From: Oscillospiraceae bacterium
GTDB lineage: Bacteria; Bacillota; Clostridia; Oscillospirales; Acutalibacteraceae
Assembly (NCBI GenBank): GCA_902762875.1
Contig: CACWPS010000010.1
Coordinates: 1-64,000, forward strand
DNA length: 64,000 bases
Reading direction: 5' to 3'
In this document: piece after piece, positions 1-10,671 of the stretch
How the letters are laid out: the number at the start of each line of letters is the position of its first letter
Numbering within the stretch: position 1 is the first letter of the stretch
Notes under the pieces: model-generated
The model's input: only the letters and a program-made list of their open reading frames with translations
Database searches by the model: none
Told to the model about the DNA's origin: nothing
Made by a program: the position numbers and the translations under genes

Positions 1-96
1 ACCTCTTATGGTACTTTGTTTTTGTCGTTATTAACATCATACCATATTTGAGATGAATTTTCTTTTTATTTTGTTACCTATCTATTGTACCATAAC

Positions 97-127
97 AACC
101 CTCCCGAAATGATCAATCGGGAGGGTT
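97..127 (-). terminator. Hairpin terminator after leuB
   Basis: An 11-bp perfect inverted repeat (arms 97-107 and 117-127, core CCCTCCCGA / TCGGGAGGG) with a 9-nt loop lies a few bases past the leuB stop. The U-tract on the minus strand is weak, so termination may be partial. It is the natural end of the branched-chain operon. Confidence 0.7.
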
Positions 128-133
128 TAAATT

Positions 134-1204
134 TTATATTCTTTCAGCGACTAAATCGCCCATTTCCGAGCAGGTAACCTTTTTACAGCCGTCCTGCATA
201 ATATCGCCTGTGCGGAAGCCGTCGTCAAGCACCTTGTTGACTGCGTCCTCGATAGTGTCTGCTTCCTTTGCCATATCAAAGGAATAGCGGAGCATCATAG
301 CGGCGGAAAGGATAGTACCTAGTGGGTTTGCGATGTTCATACCCGCAATATCGGGCGCAGAACCGTGGATAGGCTCGTACATACCGAGTGTGCCCGAGGA
401 AAGGGAAGCCGACGGCATCATACCTATAGAGCCTGTAAGCATTGAAGCCTCGTCAGACAGTATATCGCCAAACATATTCTCGGTTACAAGCACATCAAAC
501 TGGGTCGGATTTTTAATAAGCTGCATAGCGGTATTGTCAACCAAAATGTCGCTGTACTCAACCTCGGGGTACTCTTCGGCCAAACGGTGCATTGTCTTTC
601 TCCAAAGTCTCGAAGTATCAAGCACATTCGCCTTATCTACCGAGGCCAAGCGCTTACCCCTCTTCATAGCAGTCTCAAAACCTACTCTGCCTATACGCTC
701 AATTTCGCTTTCGCTGTAGGGCATATAATCGGTAGCAACCAATTCCCCGTTTACTTCCTCAGTGCAACGCTTGCCAAAGTAAACGCCGCCCGTAAGCTCA
801 CGGACTATAAGCAAATCAATGCCGTTTCCCACAATCTCCTGCTTTAAGGGTGATGCGTCCCGAAGTTGTGGGAAAAGCTTTGTAGGTCTAAGATTTGCAA
901 AAAGATTAAGTTCCTTACGAACCTTGAGCAGCGCCTTTTCGGGACGGATAGCCGGGTCGCAGTTATCCCACTTGGGGCCGCCCACAGCGCCTAACAGCAC
1001 GCTGTCCGACTCCTTGCACTTTTCCATTCCCTCATCGGTAATCGGCACACCAAATTTATCAATCGAACAGCCGCCGATATCAACATAAGTGTAATCAAAG
1101 GAATGGCCGAATTTATCGGCAACCTTATTAAGTACCTTTACCGCCTCGGCTACAATTTCAGGTCCTATGCCGTCACCGGGGAGTACGGTTATTTTCTTAT
1201 TCAT
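134..1204 (-). CDS. leuB: 3-isopropylmalate dehydrogenase LeuB
   Basis: This cytoplasmic NAD-dependent enzyme oxidatively decarboxylates 3-isopropylmalate to 2-oxoisocaproate, the third leucine-specific step. The 356-aa length is normal. It has the N-terminal GDGIGPEI motif, the [12 protein letters not shown] substrate segment and the DNTAMQL and [12 protein letters not shown] segments that hold metal and cofactor ligands. The ATG directly follows the leuD stop, and an AAAGGAGG ribosome binding site lies inside the end of leuD, so it is translated as the last cistron of the operon. A terminator hairpin follows the stop. Confidence 0.97.
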   Translation of the reverse strand: MNKKITVLPGDGIGPEIVAEAVKVLNKVADKFGHSFDYTYVDIGGCSIDKFGVPITDEGMEKCKESDSVLLGAVGGPKWDNCDPAIRPEKALLKVRKELNLFANLRPTKLFPQLRDASPLKQEIVGNGIDLLIVRELTGGVYFGKRCTEEVNGELVATDYMPYSESEIERIGRVGFETAMKRGKRLASVDKANVLDTSRLWRKTMHRLAEEYPEVEYSDILVDNTAMQLIKNPTQFDVLVTENMFGDILSDEASMLTGSIGMMPSASLSSGTLGMYEPIHGSAPDIAGMNIANPLGTILSAAMMLRYSFDMAKEADTIEDAVNKVLDDGFRTGDIMQDGCKKVTCSEMGDLVAERI

Positions 1205-1693
1205 TTATGCTTCCTCCTTTAAGGACTTAAGCAATCCGCCCTTTTTAATAATGTTCTGAATAAAGGGCGGGAAGGGCTGTGCCTTGTAGGTCTTGCCGGT
1301 AGTAATATCGGTAATAACACCCGTGTCAAAGTCAACCTTGACCTCATCGCCCGCATTTATTTCCTCTGCCGCCTCTTCACATTCCAAGATAGGAAGACCG
1401 ATATTAATAGCGTTGCGGTAGAAAATTCTTGCAAAGCTTTTAGCTATAACACAGCCTGTTTTACAGGTTTTAATAACAAGGGGTGCATGCTCTCTTGAAG
1501 AGCCACAGCCGAAGTTCCAGCCCGCTACCATAACATCCCCTGCACTTACCTTTTTTACAAAGTCCTTATCAATATCCTCCATACAGTGTAGCGCCAGTTC
1601 CTCGGCATTGGGGGTGTTTAAATAGCGTGCGGGGATTATAACATCGGTATCAACATTATCGGGGTACTTAAATACCTTACCCTGTGTGTTCAT
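1205..1693 (-). CDS. leuD: 3-isopropylmalate dehydratase small subunit LeuD
   Basis: This is the small (swivel) subunit of isopropylmalate isomerase, which works with LeuC to convert 2- to 3-isopropylmalate. The 162-aa length fits the short clostridial/archaeal-type LeuD rather than the ~200-aa proteobacterial form. The [13 protein letters not shown] start and the [11 protein letters not shown] loop are diagnostic. Its start codon touches the leuC stop and its stop directly precedes leuB, so translation is probably coupled. Confidence 0.96.
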   Translation of the reverse strand: MNTQGKVFKYPDNVDTDVIIPARYLNTPNAEELALHCMEDIDKDFVKKVSAGDVMVAGWNFGCGSSREHAPLVIKTCKTGCVIAKSFARIFYRNAINIGLPILECEEAAEEINAGDEVKVDFDTGVITDITTGKTYKAQPFPPFIQNIIKKGGLLKSLKEEA

Positions 1694-2955
1694 TATTTTA
1701 CCTCCTTCGGAGAAGTGATAAAGCCTGTAAGTGCGCTTGCCGCCGCAGTTGCGGGGCTTGCTAAATATACCTCGCTGTCAACATGGCCCATTCTGCCCAC
1801 AAAGTTGCGGTTTGTTGTGGCGATACAGCGCTCACCCGCCGCTAAAATTCCCATATAACCGCCAAGGCAGGGCCCGCAAGTGGGAGTGGACACAACTGCA
1901 CCCGCATCAATAAATGCGGTGACATATCCTCGCTCTATGCACTCACGGTAAATCTGCATTGTGGCGGGGATTATAATGCAGCGCACGCCCTCTGCAACCT
2001 TGTTTCCGTTAAGAACGGCAAAAGCAGTCTCCATATCTTCCATTCTGCCGTTAGTACAGCTGCCGATAACAACCTGATCAATCTTAATATCGGAAAGCTC
2101 CTTTGCGGGCTTTGTGTTTTCGGGAAGATGGGGACAGGCTACGGTCGGAACGATTTTGGATAAATCAATATCAATTACCTTTTCGTACTCGGCATCATCG
2201 TCAGCCTCAAAGATAACGGGCTTTCTTTCGCTTCTGCCCTCAAGGTAATTAAGGGTCACATCATCAACAGCGAAAATGCCGTTTTTAGCCCCCGCCTCAA
2301 TCGCCATATTGCAGATGCACAGGCGGTCATCCATAGAGAGGGTGTGGGCGCCGTCGCCCACAAACTCCATACTCTTATAAAGAGCACCGTCAACGCCTAT
2401 CATACCTATTATTGTAAGAATTACATCCTTACCGCTGCAATTTTCGGGAAGTCTTCCCGTAAGGTTGAATTTTATAGCGGAGGGCACCTTAAACCAAGCC
2501 TTGCCCGTTGCCATTCCCGCCGCCATATCGGTTGAGCCTACACCCGTTGAGAATGCGCCCAAAGCGCCGTAGGTGCAGGTGTGACTGTCCGCACCGATTA
2601 TGCAGTCACCTGCGGTGACGACACCCTGCTCGGGCAAAAGGGCGTGTTCAATACCCATTTTGCCAACATCGTAAAAATGGCTTACGCAATGTCCGCAAGC
2701 GAACTCACGGCAGGTTTTGGACTGCTGGGCCGCCTTAATATCCTTATTCGGTACAAAGTGGTCAAGGACTATAGCAATCCTGTCCTTATCAAACACCTTG
2801 TCAAAACCCGCCTTTTTAAACTCATTTACCGCAACGGGGGTGGTAATATCGTTGCCTAAAACAATATCAAGCTTTGCGCTTATAAGCTGACCCGCAGTTA
2901 CATTTTCAAGCCCCGCATGATTAGCTAAAATCTTTTGAGTTAATGTCATTCCCAT
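1693..2955 (-). CDS. leuC: 3-isopropylmalate dehydratase large subunit LeuC
   Basis: This is the catalytic, 4Fe-4S-carrying subunit of isopropylmalate isomerase (aconitase superfamily). The 420-aa length matches the clostridial/archaeal type. [13 protein letters not shown] near residue 120 and the C-terminal [10 protein letters not shown] supply cluster and substrate contacts. The start is the first of two nearby ATGs (MGM), because a GAGGAG site lies about 9 nt upstream of it. It sits 3 bp after leuA and overlaps the leuD start by one base. Confidence 0.96.
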   Translation of the reverse strand: MGMTLTQKILANHAGLENVTAGQLISAKLDIVLGNDITTPVAVNEFKKAGFDKVFDKDRIAIVLDHFVPNKDIKAAQQSKTCREFACGHCVSHFYDVGKMGIEHALLPEQGVVTAGDCIIGADSHTCTYGALGAFSTGVGSTDMAAGMATGKAWFKVPSAIKFNLTGRLPENCSGKDVILTIIGMIGVDGALYKSMEFVGDGAHTLSMDDRLCICNMAIEAGAKNGIFAVDDVTLNYLEGRSERKPVIFEADDDAEYEKVIDIDLSKIVPTVACPHLPENTKPAKELSDIKIDQVVIGSCTNGRMEDMETAFAVLNGNKVAEGVRCIIIPATMQIYRECIERGYVTAFIDAGAVVSTPTCGPCLGGYMGILAAGERCIATTNRNFVGRMGHVDSEVYLASPATAAASALTGFITSPKEVK

Positions 2956-2958
2956 AAA

Positions 2959-4623
2959 TTATTTCTCCTCTAAGCTACGGTTAATTGCCGAGAACAAGGC
3001 ATTAATCGACGAAGCGATAATATCGTCGTGAATGCCCGCTCCCCAAACCTTTTTGCCGTCAGGCTTTGTTATGCTTACATAGGTTATAGCCTGTGAAGAG
3101 GAGCCTTTTGTAAGGGCGTGTTCCTCATAGGTAAGCTCGGAGAACTCAATGCCTAACTGCTTTTTAACCGCGTTGCTTACCGCATCAAGGCGGCCGTTAC
3201 CTGTAGCCTTAAGCTCCTTTTCCTCGCCGTCGATTTCCACCGTTAAGGTAACATTAATCTCGGGAGTGCGGACAAAGTGATAATCCACAAGCTTAATACA
3301 GCTGTTGATATTAACATAATTATCTGTAAATACATCCAGTACCTCGTTTGGCGAAAGCTCGGCATGGGCGTGGTCGGAAACGCTCTTTACGGTATAGCCC
3401 ACCTCTTCACGCATACCTGTAGGCAATACATAGCCGAAGTTATGCTCAAGCAGATAGCCTATACCGCCCTTGCCAGACTGGGAATTTATGCGGATAACAT
3501 CGGTCTCGTACTCTCTGCCCACATCGCTGGGGTCGATAGGAAGGTAGGGAACTGTCCAAGTATCGCAGTTCTTCTCTTCTCGCCACTTCATACCCTTTGC
3601 GATAGCGTCCTGATGGGAACCTGAAAAAGCCGCAAATACCAGCTTGCCCGCATAGGGCTGACGGTCGTATACATGCATACGGGTAACCCTTTCGTAAAGC
3701 TCGGCGATTTCGGGCATATTTGAAAGGTCAAGCTCGGGGTCAACACCCTGAGCATACATATTAAGTGCCAATGTTACAATATCCGCATTACCTGTGCGCT
3801 CGCCGTTGCCAAAGAGGGTGCCCTCAATCCTGTCCGCTCCCGCAAGCAGACCTAACTCACAGTCCGCCACGGCACAGCCACGGTCATTATGGGGGTGCAA
3901 GGAAACCTCAACCGCATCACGGTATTTAAGGTTATCGCAGATATACTCAACCTGATCTGCATAAACATGGGGCGATGAAAGCTCTACCGTTACAGGCAAA
4001 TTTATAATAGCCTTACGGTCGGGTGTGGGTTTCCAGACATCAAGCACCGCATTGCAGACCTCTAAAGCATATTCAGGCTCTGTTCCCGTAAAGGATTCGG
4101 GGGAATATTCATAGCGGAAGCTTGCCCCCGTTTCGGCGGCTATTTTATTGAAAAGCTCCGCCCCGTCGGTTGCGATTTTCTTAATCTCTTCCTTAGATTT
4201 TCTGAAAACCTGCTCACGCTGAGCCAATGAAGTGGAATTATAAAGATGCACAACAGCGTTTTTGCAGCCCTTTAGCGCCTCAAAGGTTTTACGGATAATA
4301 TGCTCACGGCTTTGAGTAAGTACCTGAACGGTCACATCGTCGGGAATCATATTATTATCAATCAAGGTGCGCAAAAAGGTGTACTCGGTCTCGCTGGCGG
4401 CGGGAAAGCCCACCTCAATTTCCTTAAAGCCGACCTTAACTAAGAGCTTGAAAAATTCAAGCTTTTCTTGAAGGCTCATAGGAATAATAAGGGACTGGTT
4501 ACCGTCTCTTAAATCTACCGAGCACCATGTGGGTGCTTTGTCTATGTATGTCTTATCCGCCCATTTCCTCGTGGGGTTTTTGACGGGGAAAAACTGGCGG
4601 GTGTATTTGTTTATATTCTGCAT
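2959..4623 (-). CDS. leuA: 2-isopropylmalate synthase LeuA
   Basis: LeuA condenses acetyl-CoA with 2-oxoisovalerate, the committed step of leucine synthesis. The 554-aa length and the N-terminal extension before VDLRDGNQSL (about residues 36-45) mark the long, type-2 LeuA. An HMGL-like TIM barrel spans roughly residues 30-330, with SLHPHNDRG as metal-binding signature. The last ~120 residues are the LeuA dimer/allosteric domain that mediates leucine feedback in the family. The gene follows ridA by 10 bp in the same operon. Confidence 0.96.
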   Translation of the reverse strand: MQNINKYTRQFFPVKNPTRKWADKTYIDKAPTWCSVDLRDGNQSLIIPMSLQEKLEFFKLLVKVGFKEIEVGFPAASETEYTFLRTLIDNNMIPDDVTVQVLTQSREHIIRKTFEALKGCKNAVVHLYNSTSLAQREQVFRKSKEEIKKIATDGAELFNKIAAETGASFRYEYSPESFTGTEPEYALEVCNAVLDVWKPTPDRKAIINLPVTVELSSPHVYADQVEYICDNLKYRDAVEVSLHPHNDRGCAVADCELGLLAGADRIEGTLFGNGERTGNADIVTLALNMYAQGVDPELDLSNMPEIAELYERVTRMHVYDRQPYAGKLVFAAFSGSHQDAIAKGMKWREEKNCDTWTVPYLPIDPSDVGREYETDVIRINSQSGKGGIGYLLEHNFGYVLPTGMREEVGYTVKSVSDHAHAELSPNEVLDVFTDNYVNINSCIKLVDYHFVRTPEINVTLTVEIDGEEKELKATGNGRLDAVSNAVKKQLGIEFSELTYEEHALTKGSSSQAITYVSITKPDGKKVWGAGIHDDIIASSINALFSAINRSLEEK

Positions 4624-4633
4624 TTTTTTGCTC

Positions 4634-5008
4634 CTACACCTTCGCTATTACTTCAACCTCGGCAAGTGCGCCTTTGGGTAGGGATTTTACCGCTACACAG
4701 CTGCGTGCGGGGGCAGAGGTGATATATTTGCCGTAAACCTCGTTAAAAGCGGCGAAATCGGCAATATCAGCTAAAAAGCAGGTGGTTTTAATAACATTTT
4801 GGAAGCTTGTGCCCGCCGCCTCTAATACGGCAGAAAGGTTTTTCATAATCTGCTCGGTCTGCTGGGCTATATTCTCTCCTACAAGCTCTCCGCTTTCAGG
4901 GGACAAAGCTATCTGCCCCGAGGTGTAAAGCATACCACCGCACAAAACTGCCTGTGAATAGGGGCCTATTGCCTTAGGGGCTTTATCGGTAGAAATTTTA
5001 TTAATCAT
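4634..5008 (-). CDS. ridA: RidA family enamine/imine deaminase
   Basis: RidA hydrolyses the reactive enamine/imine intermediates released by threonine dehydratase, protecting PLP enzymes and speeding 2-oxobutyrate formation. The 124-aa length is typical (YjgF/YER057c/UK114 family). It shows APKAIGPYSQAV at the N-terminus and the RSCVAV...KGALAEVEVIA C-terminal segment with the conserved Arg and Glu. It lies between ilvA and leuA, next to the enzyme that generates its substrate. Confidence 0.95.
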   Translation of the reverse strand: MINKISTDKAPKAIGPYSQAVLCGGMLYTSGQIALSPESGELVGENIAQQTEQIMKNLSAVLEAAGTSFQNVIKTTCFLADIADFAAFNEVYGKYITSAPARSCVAVKSLPKGALAEVEVIAKV

Positions 5009-5032
5009 ATCTAATTACTCCTTTAAAACTTT

Positions 5033-6238
5033 TTACGGTTGTATAAGCTTTAAGCCTTCGGCGGCTAAAGCCTTCTTTATCTGTTCAATATGCTCAAAGT
5101 TTCTGGTTTCAAGGGTAAGCCTTAAATAACAGCCGTTTACATGGGAGCCCTCGTTTGAATGTTCGTGATGCACCGAGATAACATTACCCCCCTGCTCTGC
5201 TACAATGCGGGAAACGGTCATAAGCTGACCCGGCTTGTCAACAAGCTCTATCATAAGCTGACAATGCCTGCCGGACATTAACAGTCCTCTTGTGATTACA
5301 CGGGAAAGAATAGTAACATCGATATTTCCGCCCGAAAGCAGGCATACGGTCTTTTTGCCCTTGAGGTCAACCTTACCGAACATCGCCGCCGCAACCGCAA
5401 CAGCTCCCGCACCCTCGGTTACAAGCTTGTGCTGTTCCATAAGGGCTAAAATTGCCGCAGAGATTTCATCATCTGTAACCGTTACGATTTCATCAACATA
5501 TTTTGAGCAAATATCATATGTAAGGGTGCCCGGCTCCTTAACCGCAATACCGTCGGCTATGGTGGATACCGAATCAAGCCTTTCTATATGCTCATCGTGA
5601 ATGGAGTTAAGCATTGAGGGTGCGCCCGAAGCCTGAACGCCGTACACCTTAATGTTGGGGTTGAGGCTCTTTATGGTATAAGCAACACCCGAGATAAGCC
5701 CGCCGCCGCCGATAGGCACTATCACTGCGTCCATATCGGGTAACTGCTCCGCAAGCTCTAAGGCGATAGTTCCTTGACCCGCTATTACATCGGGGTCATT
5801 AAAGGGGTGAATAAAGGTGTAGCCCTTTTCGTCACGAAGTTCTAATGCCTTTTGATATGCGTCATCATAAACACCCTCAACTAAGCAAACTTCAGCTCCG
5901 TAGCTTTTGGTTGCCTCTACCTTGGAAATGGGGGCGGTATCAGGTAAACAGATAACCGCCTTAATGCCGTTTTTCTGTGCGGCAAGGGCCACGCCCTGGG
6001 CATGGTTTCCCGCCGAGCAGGCTATTACTCCCCTCTTTTTTTCATCAATGCTTAGCTTTGACATTTTGTAGTAAGCGCCCCGCACCTTAAAGGAGCCTGT
6101 TATCTGCAAATTTTCGGTTTTTAAGTAAAGCTCGGTGCCCTTAGCCAACTTCGGCGCATACAAAATGTCGGTCTGTATTGCCACATCCTTTAGGGCAAAC
6201 CTTGCTTTATACACATTATCAAGGGTTAGTTCTTCCAT
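5033..6238 (-). CDS. ilvA: Threonine ammonia-lyase IlvA (medium form with one ACT domain)
   Basis: This PLP enzyme deaminates threonine to 2-oxobutyrate, the entry to isoleucine. The PLP lysine is K51 in TGSFKVRGAYYK, and the SAGNHAQG and PIGGGGLISG loops bind substrate carboxylate and PLP phosphate. After the catalytic core, residues from about 325 form a single ACT-like domain (IELVDKPGQLMTV). The 401-aa length fits the medium, single-ACT form rather than the long biosynthetic IlvA. Its position among ilv genes with ridA downstream argues for a biosynthetic role. Confidence 0.94.
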   Translation of the reverse strand: MEELTLDNVYKARFALKDVAIQTDILYAPKLAKGTELYLKTENLQITGSFKVRGAYYKMSKLSIDEKKRGVIACSAGNHAQGVALAAQKNGIKAVICLPDTAPISKVEATKSYGAEVCLVEGVYDDAYQKALELRDEKGYTFIHPFNDPDVIAGQGTIALELAEQLPDMDAVIVPIGGGGLISGVAYTIKSLNPNIKVYGVQASGAPSMLNSIHDEHIERLDSVSTIADGIAVKEPGTLTYDICSKYVDEIVTVTDDEISAAILALMEQHKLVTEGAGAVAVAAAMFGKVDLKGKKTVCLLSGGNIDVTILSRVITRGLLMSGRHCQLMIELVDKPGQLMTVSRIVAEQGGNVISVHHEHSNEGSHVNGCYLRLTLETRNFEHIEQIKKALAAEGLKLIQP

Positions 6239-6248
6239 TGTTTTTACC

Positions 6249-7433
6249 TCACAATAAGCTATTTATAAACTGCTCTGCCGCACGGGGGGAACGGCTGCCT
6301 CGGCTTAGGGCAAAGGCCTCCGCCTTAATATCAAGCTCCTTTAAATCAAGCTTAATTTCGTTCTTCCTGGCAAGAGAGTGGATAATCTCAAGATAAAGCG
6401 CCTTGTTAGGCTTTTCAAAATAAACGGTAAGTCCGAATCGGTCGGATAGGGACATCAGCTCCTGAACAGTATCGTTATGGTGAATATCGTCACTGCCTTC
6501 TCTATCCGAAAAGCTTTCCTTAACTATGTGACGGCGGTTGCTTGTGGCGTAAATAACGGCGTTATCCGCCTTTGCAGAAGCCGAGCCCTCAAGGGCGGCT
6601 TTAAGCATACTGAAGCTGTCGTCATTCTTGTTAAAGGATAAATCGTCTATAAAAATTATAAATTTAAGGGGATTATCGGCTATGCGCCCCATTATGTAGG
6701 AAAGGCTTAAAAGCTGGTCCTTTCTAAGCTCAATAAGCCTTACCCCGTAATCCGCAAAGTAGTTGGCGCAGGCCTTTACTGTTGAGGATTTGCCTGTTCC
6801 CGCGTCCCCGCACAAAAGGGTGTTTGCGGCGGGTCTGCCCTCGCATAAAGCTCGGGTGTTTTCAAATACCCTCTTACGCTCCTCCTCATAGCCTACAAAT
6901 TCGTTAAGGGAGGTGCTGTCAGCCGATTTTACGGGTATTATTTCTTCACCCGAAACTCTAAACATTTTAGCCGTGGCAAAAATGCCGTAGCCATATTTGT
7001 CAACATTATTTAGTCTTTCTTCGTATAGCTTTACAAAATCGGTTTTAATATTGTTAAACTGCGGAATATATCCGTCAAATTCTAAGCTTCCGCAAAGGTC
7101 ATTTGCGTCAAGCTCGGTAAGTCTTGAAAAAATTTCAAGCTCTTTTTTTGCATTTTGCTGAAGTATTTGGGGAATTTCGGTTTTCTGTGCCGCCGAGATT
7201 ATGTATCTGTTTTCGTCCGAAAAGACAGAGCGGCACAGAAAATCCGAAAAACAATAATTGTCGTCAGAGATGGAATAAACAAACTCGCCGAACAGCTTAA
7301 GCTTTTCAAAAGTCCCACCGTCACTGCTTAAAAGCCCGATAAACGCACTCATTGTATCATATTTTAATATTCCCCTGAATACGCTTAGAGCCGAAAGCTC
7401 GCACGCCAGTCTTTTTGCCTCCTGTTCGGTCAT
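6249..7433 (-). CDS. DUF815-type AAA ATPase inside the ilv operon
   Basis: A 394-aa P-loop ATPase with Walker A GDAGTGKS at residues 209-216 and Walker B FIIFIDDLS near 258-266, followed by sensor-like YATSNRRH. The segment NEFVGYEEERKRVFENT just before Walker A is characteristic of DUF815 ATPases. The N-terminal ~200 residues carry no motif I recognise. Function is unknown for the family. It lies 10 bp from both ilvD and ilvA and is co-transcribed with the branched-chain pathway, which is an unexpected place for it. No link to amino-acid synthesis can be inferred from the sequence. Confidence 0.85.
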   Translation of the reverse strand: MTEQEAKRLACELSALSVFRGILKYDTMSAFIGLLSSDGGTFEKLKLFGEFVYSISDDNYCFSDFLCRSVFSDENRYIISAAQKTEIPQILQQNAKKELEIFSRLTELDANDLCGSLEFDGYIPQFNNIKTDFVKLYEERLNNVDKYGYGIFATAKMFRVSGEEIIPVKSADSTSLNEFVGYEEERKRVFENTRALCEGRPAANTLLCGDAGTGKSSTVKACANYFADYGVRLIELRKDQLLSLSYIMGRIADNPLKFIIFIDDLSFNKNDDSFSMLKAALEGSASAKADNAVIYATSNRRHIVKESFSDREGSDDIHHNDTVQELMSLSDRFGLTVYFEKPNKALYLEIIHSLARKNEIKLDLKELDIKAEAFALSRGSRSPRAAEQFINSLL

Positions 7434-7443
7434 TGTTTACACC

Positions 7444-9114
7444 TTATCCCTTGAATTTGTTAATTACTGCGCCCTTATCGGCAGAGCTTACCTGACTTGC
7501 ATATCTTGCAAGGGCACCGCCGATGTCGGTTTTGCGCTTGATTTCCATTGTCTTTTTGCGTTTTTCTATTTCCTCGTCCGAAACCTTTAATTCAATTGAG
7601 TACTCGGGGATATTGATTGAAATAATGTCCCCGTCCTTTACATAGGCGATTATTCCGCCGCTTACAGCCTCAGGTGAAATGTGGCCGATGCTTGCTCCCC
7701 TTGTAGCGCCCGAAAAACGGCCGTCTGTAATAAGGGCAACATCTTTATCTAGCCCCATTCCCGCAATAGCAGAGGTGGGAGAGAGCATTTCCCTCATACC
7801 CGGGCCTCCCGCAGGGCCCTCATAGCGGATAACCACAACATCGCCCTTTTCTATCCTGCCTGCATATATAGCGGCTATTGCCTCTTCCTCGCTGTCGTAA
7901 ACCTTTGCAGGGCCTTCGTGAACCAGCATTTCGGGAGCAACCGCACTGCGCTTTACAACACAGCCGTCGGGCGCAATATTACCTCTGAGTACTGCAATGC
8001 CGCCTGTTTTTGAATAGGGGTTTTCCACCGTGCGGATAGTCTCGGTATCTTTATTTACGGCATTTTCAATATTCTCGCCTAAAGTCTTGCCTGTGCAGGT
8101 CATAACGCTTGTGTCAAGAAGTCCTAATTTAGTAAGTTCCTTAAGCACTGCGTAAACTCCGCCCGCCTCGTTAAGGTCCTCCATATAGGTGCGGCCCGCA
8201 GGGGCTAAATGGCAGAGGTTGGGGGTTTTTTCGCTTATCTCGTTTGCCATATCAAGGTTAAACTCCACACCGCACTCGTTGGCGATTGCGGGCAGATGAA
8301 GCATACTGTTTGTGGAACAGCCCAGCGCCATATCGGCAGTAAGGGCATTTTTGATAGCCTTTTCGGTCATAATGTCCCTTGGGCGAATGTTCTTCTCTAC
8401 AAGCTCCATTACCTTCATACCCGCATGCTTGGCAAGCTCAATTCTTGCGGAATAAACTGCGGGGATTGTGCCGTTGCCCTTTAGTCCCATACCTAAAACC
8501 TCGGTCAAGCAGTTCATAGAGTTTGCGGTATACATTCCCGAGCAGGAGCCGCAGGTGGGGCAGGTATTTTCCTCGCACACGCAAAGCTGTGCTTCGTCAA
8601 TCTTGCCCGCTTTGTAAGAGCCTACCGCCTCAAACATACTTGAAAGGCTTGTCTTTTTGCCGTCAACCCTGCCCGCAAGCATAGGTCCGCCGCTTACGAA
8701 AACGGTTGGGATATTAACCCTTGCCGCCGCCATTAAAAGACCCGGCACATTCTTATCGCAGTTGGGCACCATAACAAGCCCGTCAAAGCCGTGGGCCAAT
8801 ACCATAGCCTCGGTGGAATCGGCGATTAAATCACGGGTGATAAGGGAGTACTTCATTCCCGTATGACCCATTGCAATACCGTCGCAAACGGCGATTGCGG
8901 GGAATACTATAGGCGTTCCCCCCGCCATTGCAACCCCGATTTTTACCGCCTCAACGATTTTGTCAAGGTTCATATGCCCGGGAACAATCTCGTTATAGGA
9001 GCTGACAATACCTATAAGGGGTCTTGCCTGCTCCTCCTTTGTAAGTCCCAAGGCGTGGTAGAGACTGCGGTGGGGAGCGTTGTGCGCCCCGTCAACTATT
9101 CTATCCTTAACCAT
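7444..9114 (-). CDS. ilvD: Dihydroxy-acid dehydratase IlvD
   Basis: IlvD dehydrates 2,3-dihydroxy-isovalerate and -3-methylvalerate to the 2-oxo acid precursors of valine and isoleucine. The 556-aa length is typical of the IlvD/Edd family. [11 protein letters not shown] and [16 protein letters not shown] supply the Fe-S cysteines, and the C-terminal half shows [12 protein letters not shown] and [15 protein letters not shown]. The ATG is 13 bp after the ilvC stop, consistent with one operon. Confidence 0.97.
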   Translation of the reverse strand: MVKDRIVDGAHNAPHRSLYHALGLTKEEQARPLIGIVSSYNEIVPGHMNLDKIVEAVKIGVAMAGGTPIVFPAIAVCDGIAMGHTGMKYSLITRDLIADSTEAMVLAHGFDGLVMVPNCDKNVPGLLMAAARVNIPTVFVSGGPMLAGRVDGKKTSLSSMFEAVGSYKAGKIDEAQLCVCEENTCPTCGSCSGMYTANSMNCLTEVLGMGLKGNGTIPAVYSARIELAKHAGMKVMELVEKNIRPRDIMTEKAIKNALTADMALGCSTNSMLHLPAIANECGVEFNLDMANEISEKTPNLCHLAPAGRTYMEDLNEAGGVYAVLKELTKLGLLDTSVMTCTGKTLGENIENAVNKDTETIRTVENPYSKTGGIAVLRGNIAPDGCVVKRSAVAPEMLVHEGPAKVYDSEEEAIAAIYAGRIEKGDVVVIRYEGPAGGPGMREMLSPTSAIAGMGLDKDVALITDGRFSGATRGASIGHISPEAVSGGIIAYVKDGDIISINIPEYSIELKVSDEEIEKRKKTMEIKRKTDIGGALARYASQVSSADKGAVINKFKG

Positions 9115-9127
9115 ACGCTTACCTCAA

Positions 9128-10150
<1,023 letters not shown>

Positions 10151-10182
10151 TTACTCCTTTGAAATAATATATAATTTTTTTA

Positions 10183-10671
10183 TTAAACGATACTGCGTCC
10201 TCTTTCAAGGGCGACAACGCCGGTTCTGCAAAGTTCGATTATACCGAGAGGTTGCATTACATTAATAAAGGCGTTGATTTTTGAAGGCTCTCCCGTAACC
10301 TCAACGCAGAGGGTCTCGGGGTTGTAGTCGATAACCTTGGCTCTGTAAATTTCGGAAGCCGCCATTACCTCGCTTCGGTTCTCGGGGGAATTTTTAACCT
10401 TTACAAGCATAAGCTCTCTTTCAACCGTCTGCTCCTCGTCGAGAAGCTTAACATTTTTTACATTGTGAAGTTTCTTAAGCTGGTTAATAAGCTGTTCCCT
10501 TGCGTAATCGTCCCCCTTTAAGGTGACGGTAATTCGGGAAAACTCGGGATTATCGGTTTCGCCAACCGTCAAAGAGTCAATGTTAAAGCCCTTTCTCATA
10601 AAGAGACCCGAAACCCTTGTCAGCACGCCGTATTTGTTTTCTACCAGAGCCGCAATTACAAATCTTTTCAT
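10183..10671 (-). CDS. ilvN: Acetolactate synthase small (regulatory) subunit IlvN
   Basis: This is the regulatory subunit that confers feedback inhibition on IlvB. An N-terminal ACT domain covers residues ~3-75 (ENKYGVLTRVSGLFMRKGFN is the classic start), and the C-terminal domain runs from ~80 to 160. The 162-aa length is normal for IlvN/IlvH. The start codon overlaps the ilvB stop by 4 bp (ATGA), so the two subunits are translationally coupled. Confidence 0.96.
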   Translation of the reverse strand: MKRFVIAALVENKYGVLTRVSGLFMRKGFNIDSLTVGETDNPEFSRITVTLKGDDYAREQLINQLKKLHNVKNVKLLDEEQTVERELMLVKVKNSPENRSEVMAASEIYRAKVIDYNPETLCVEVTGEPSKINAFINVMQPLGIIELCRTGVVALERGRSIV

